DNA of 64,000 nucleotides from Methylotenera_A sp046598525 (GTDB lineage Bacteria; Pseudomonadota; Gammaproteobacteria; Burkholderiales; Methylophilaceae). The translations under genes and the position numbers were made by a program. Each line of letters starts with the position of its first letter. The stretch's first letter is position 1. The notes under the pieces are model-generated. The model had not been told where the DNA came from and searched no databases. It saw nothing but the letters and a program-made list of their open reading frames with translations. The stretch is from the NCBI GenBank assembly GCA_046598525.1, contig JBKJIJ010000011.1:1-64000 (forward strand), read 5' to 3'. Below, one piece after another: positions 61,292 through 64,000 of this stretch.

Positions 61292-62221
61292 ATGTCCACA
61301 GCCAATCAAAACACCACTATTAGCCCACGTTTAGCCAAAAACATTAAACGTAATGTACGCGAACGCGTGATTGAGTTTATTTTAATGTTGGCTGCTCTTT
61401 CTGCCGTTTTAACCACATTCGCCATTGTTGGCGTGTTAATCGTTGAATCGCTTTCTTTCTTTAAAGCGGTTTCAATTGTCGATTTTTTGACAGACACACA
61501 ATGGACTCCGCTGTTTGAAGATGCCCACTTTGGCATTATGCCGTTGGTAGCAGGTACGCTTACTACATCGTTCATTGCGCTTTGCGTAGCGATTCCACTA
61601 GGTACGATTGGTGCCATTTACTTATCTGAATTTGCCAGCCACAAAGTGCGCGAAACGGTTAAGCCAATTTTAGAGTTATTAGTAGGTGTGCCAACCGTGG
61701 TATTTGGCTACTTTGCGCTGCTATTTGTAACGCCTTTACTACAAAAAATATTCCCAGAATTACCCGGTTTTAATATGTTAGGCCCAGGTATTGTGATGGG
61801 TATTATGATTATTCCTTACATTAGCTCTGTGGCAGAAGATGCCATGCGCGCCGTGCCAATGAGCATGCGTGAAGGCAGCTACGCCATGGGTGCAACCCGC
61901 TTTCAAACAGCGGTTAAAGTAGTAACCCCTGCCGCTATTTCAGGCATTATCGCCGCCTACATTTTGGCTATATCGCGTGCTGTGGGCGAAACCATGGTGG
62001 TTGCAGTTGCCGCCGGCCAACAACCAAACTTAACCTTTAACCCAATGGAAAGTGCCGCTACTATTACCGCCTATATTGTGCAAGTGGCATTGGGCGATTT
62101 ACCGCATGGCAGCATTGGTTATCAAAGTATTTTCGCGGCAGGCTTGGTGCTGATGTTAATGACCTTAACATTTAATATTCTTGGCCATCTTGCCCGCAAA
62201 AAATACCGCGAAAACTATTAA
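61292..62221 (+). CDS. pstC: phosphate ABC transporter permease PstC
   Basis: A 309-residue inner-membrane permease with about six membrane segments. The EAA-type loop that contacts PstB is in AMRAVPMSMREGSYAMGATRFQTAVKVVTPAAISGI. The family blocks LVGVPTVVFGYFALLFV and SRAVGETMVVAVAAGQQPN are present. It lies 64 nt upstream of pstA. Confidence 0.97.
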   Translation: MSTANQNTTISPRLAKNIKRNVRERVIEFILMLAALSAVLTTFAIVGVLIVESLSFFKAVSIVDFLTDTQWTPLFEDAHFGIMPLVAGTLTTSFIALCVAIPLGTIGAIYLSEFASHKVRETVKPILELLVGVPTVVFGYFALLFVTPLLQKIFPELPGFNMLGPGIVMGIMIIPYISSVAEDAMRAVPMSMREGSYAMGATRFQTAVKVVTPAAISGIIAAYILAISRAVGETMVVAVAAGQQPNLTFNPMESAATITAYIVQVALGDLPHGSIGYQSIFAAGLVLMLMTLTFNILGHLARKKYRENY

Positions 62222-62285
62222 TAAAACGTAATCCTAATTTAAAACAATCTACTCATTAAAATAAATACTTAGGCAGCCAATAACG

Positions 62286-63239
62286 ATGACTGAAATAGCC
62301 AAAAAAACGCAAGCCAGCGTGCTAGAAAACCTTGATGCTGTGCGCGCCATGATTAAGCGCCATAAGCGCAACGATTATTTATTCTCTATCATCGGCTTAA
62401 TTGCGCTGATGATTGGCTTGCTAACCTTATGCACCTTATTTATTGATTTGGTGGTAGATGGCTACACGCGCTTTAATCTAGATTTCTTTAGTAATTTCCC
62501 ATCACGCCGCGCGGCAAAAGCAGGCTTGCTATCCGCTTGGGTAGGCTCACTTTTAGTCATGGTAGTCACTTTTATCACCGCTGTGCCAATGGGCGTAGCC
62601 GCTGGTTTATACCTTGAAGAATATGCCAAAAAAGGTTGGTTTTCCGATTTAATCGAAATCAACGTTTCTAATTTAGCTGGCGTTCCATCGATTGTTTACG
62701 GTTTGTTAGCGCTGGGTTTATTTGTATATGGCTTAGGCTTAGGCCAAAGCGTTTTAACAGCAGGCTTAACATTAGGTTTGCTTATTTTGCCAATCGTTAT
62801 TGTGTCTACCCGCGAAGCGATTCGCGCCATTCCAGTAGCCATTCGCGAAGCGGCATATGCAGTTGGCGCCACCAAATGGCAAGTGGTTAAAGACCATGTT
62901 TTAAAATACTCACAAGGCGGTATTTTAACTGGCGTTATTATCGGCATGGCACGCGCATTGGGCGAAACAGCACCGGTTATTACCATTGGCGCGCTAACGT
63001 TTATTGCGTTTTTGCCACCATCACCTATTTCAACTGAGCCGCCGTTTCTTAATTTTGAATGGCTAACATCTGGCTTTACGGTATTGCCGATTCAAATGTT
63101 TAACTGGCTATCTCGCCCTGATCATGCATTTCACATCAATGCCGCGGCAACTGGCGCCATTATTATTGTGGTGACCTTGCTCATGAACGGCACGGCTATT
63201 TATTTACGTTACCAAATTCGTAAAAACATTAAATGGTAA
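62286..63239 (+). CDS. pstA: phosphate ABC transporter permease PstA
   Basis: A 317-residue permease, the partner of PstC. NLAGVPSIVYGLLALGLFVYGLG, the EAA-type loop REAIRAIPVAIREAAYAVGATKWQVVKDHVL and MARALGETAPVITIGAL are family signatures. About 50 extra N-terminal residues, including KRHKRNDYLFSIIGLIALM, contain the first membrane helix. pstB follows 64 nt downstream. Confidence 0.97.
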   Translation: MTEIAKKTQASVLENLDAVRAMIKRHKRNDYLFSIIGLIALMIGLLTLCTLFIDLVVDGYTRFNLDFFSNFPSRRAAKAGLLSAWVGSLLVMVVTFITAVPMGVAAGLYLEEYAKKGWFSDLIEINVSNLAGVPSIVYGLLALGLFVYGLGLGQSVLTAGLTLGLLILPIVIVSTREAIRAIPVAIREAAYAVGATKWQVVKDHVLKYSQGGILTGVIIGMARALGETAPVITIGALTFIAFLPPSPISTEPPFLNFEWLTSGFTVLPIQMFNWLSRPDHAFHINAAATGAIIIVVTLLMNGTAIYLRYQIRKNIKW

Positions 63240-63303
63240 CAGCACAGTCACTCGTTTTAACTATTAATAAGATTTAAATAATTAAAGATTTTTGGAAAAA
63301 TTT

Positions 63304-64000
63304 ATGGCCAATATAACAACAGCAATTAAAGCAGAATCACGTGATTTAAACTTTTTCTACAGCAACGGTATGCAAGCCTTAAAAAGCGTCAACATGCCTT
63401 TATACGAAAACAAAATCACCGCATTAATTGGCCCTTCAGGCTGTGGTAAATCCACATTTTTGCGCTGCTTTAATCGCATGCACGATTTGTATCCTGGCAA
63501 TAAATACCAAGGCCAAATTGTCATGCAGCCAGATAACACCAATATTCTAGAACCCGGTGTAGACCCGATTGAAGTACGCATGCGCATTAGCATGGTGTTT
63601 CAAAAACCCAATCCTTTCCCTAAATCAATCTACGAAAACGTGGCTTACGGCTTGCGTGTGCGCGGCGAAACCAACAAACGCATGATTGACGATAAAGTGG
63701 AAGAAGCTTTAAAAGGCGGCGCGATTTGGAACGAAGTAAAAGACCGTTTGCACGATTTAGCGTTTAACTTATCGGGTGGCCAGCAACAACGTTTGTGCAT
63801 TGCGCGCGCATTGGCAACTGACCCTGAAATTATGCTGTTTGATGAACCAACATCGGCGCTTGACCCAATTGCTACGGCCAATATTGAAGAATTAATGAGC
63901 GAGCTAAAAGAAAAGTTAACGATTTTAGTGGTGACGCATAATATGCAACAAGCCGCCCGCGTATCGGATTACACCGCTTATATGTATTTAGGCGAGCTAA
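63304..64000 (+). CDS. pstB: phosphate ABC transporter ATP-binding protein PstB (3' end outside the window)
   Basis: The first 232 codons of PstB; the window ends before the stop. The Walker A motif GPSGCGKST is at about residues 44-52, the Q-loop is in MVFQKPNPFPKSIYENV, the ABC signature is LSGGQQQRLCIARAL, Walker B is MLFDEPTSALDP, and the switch histidine is in VVTHNMQQAAR. Homologues are about 250-270 residues, so some 25-40 are missing. phoU is the usual next gene and is expected to the right. Confidence 0.97.
   Translation, partial: MANITTAIKAESRDLNFFYSNGMQALKSVNMPLYENKITALIGPSGCGKSTFLRCFNRMHDLYPGNKYQGQIVMQPDNTNILEPGVDPIEVRMRISMVFQKPNPFPKSIYENVAYGLRVRGETNKRMIDDKVEEALKGGAIWNEVKDRLHDLAFNLSGGQQQRLCIARALATDPEIMLFDEPTSALDPIATANIEELMSELKEKLTILVVTHNMQQAARVSDYTAYMYLGEL

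Overview
The window looks like a chromosomal segment of a betaproteobacterium, most likely of the Methylophilaceae (Methylotenera/Methylophilus type). This rests on protein character, a moderately AT-rich composition judged by eye, and the betaproteobacterial order lepA-lepB-DUF4845-rnc-era-recO-pdxJ-acpS. No methylotrophy gene lies in the window, so the family assignment is an inference. I see no prophage, IS element, CRISPR array or integron. The accessory content is a toxin-antitoxin pair, several families of palindromic intergenic repeats, and a sensory cluster with unrecognised small secreted proteins.

Layout. 0-0.4 kb: the promoter and boxA leader of an rRNA operon that runs off the left edge (minus strand), with an initiator tRNA-Met directly upstream of that promoter. 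0.4-5.8 kb: a DUF4197 protein, glycogen phosphorylase and HtpG, the last behind a heat-shock-type promoter. 5.9-10.8 kb: polyphosphate genes (ppx/gppA; ppk1 with sixA) flanking an H1-like basic protein. 10.9-20.8 kb: a long minus-strand housekeeping run lepA-lepB-DUF4845-rnc-era-hypothetical-recO-pdxJ-acpS-tcdA-DUF2256-photolyase. 21-25.4 kb: the envelope-stress operon rpoE-rseA-rseB-rseC-degP/mucD. 25.5-36.9 kb: nadB, a secreted nuclease, slyD, a gene with a damaged signal peptide, mutS, a membrane 'recombinase', suhB, trmJ and cysE. 37-43.9 kb: the isc operon (iscR, a second cysteine desulfurase, iscS, iscU, iscA, hscB, hscA, fdx) behind a near-consensus IscR site. Four of its intercistronic gaps carry palindromic repeats. 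44-46.3 kb: a SulP transporter and a beta-carbonic anhydrase, a likely bicarbonate uptake pair. 46.4-53.2 kb: two tandem small secreted proteins with SKRPY motifs, then a LuxR regulator, hybrid histidine kinase, single-domain response regulator, S1C protease, GAF protein and Crp/Fnr regulator. 53.3-64 kb: a phosphate-selective-type porin, lysS, a RelE-type toxin-antitoxin pair, prfB with its programmed frameshift, arsC-ACR3 and pstSCAB (pstB cut by the window edge).

The genes form several functional circuits. Phosphate: Pho boxes stand before the porin, pstS and pstC, ppk/ppx manage polyphosphate, and arsenate detoxification adjoins the phosphate importer. Iron-sulfur supply: the isc operon, with IscR feedback, can serve Fe-S proteins such as the photolyase-related protein. 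Envelope stress: RpoE/Rse with DegP. The sensory cluster at 46.4-53.2 kb is the least explained part and the best candidate for an undescribed system. Three lesions or recoding sites deserve checking: an in-frame stop inside a signal peptide (28.4 kb), an apparent one-base slip at the start of a Crp/Fnr gene (53.07 kb), and the expected RF2 frameshift (58.15 kb).
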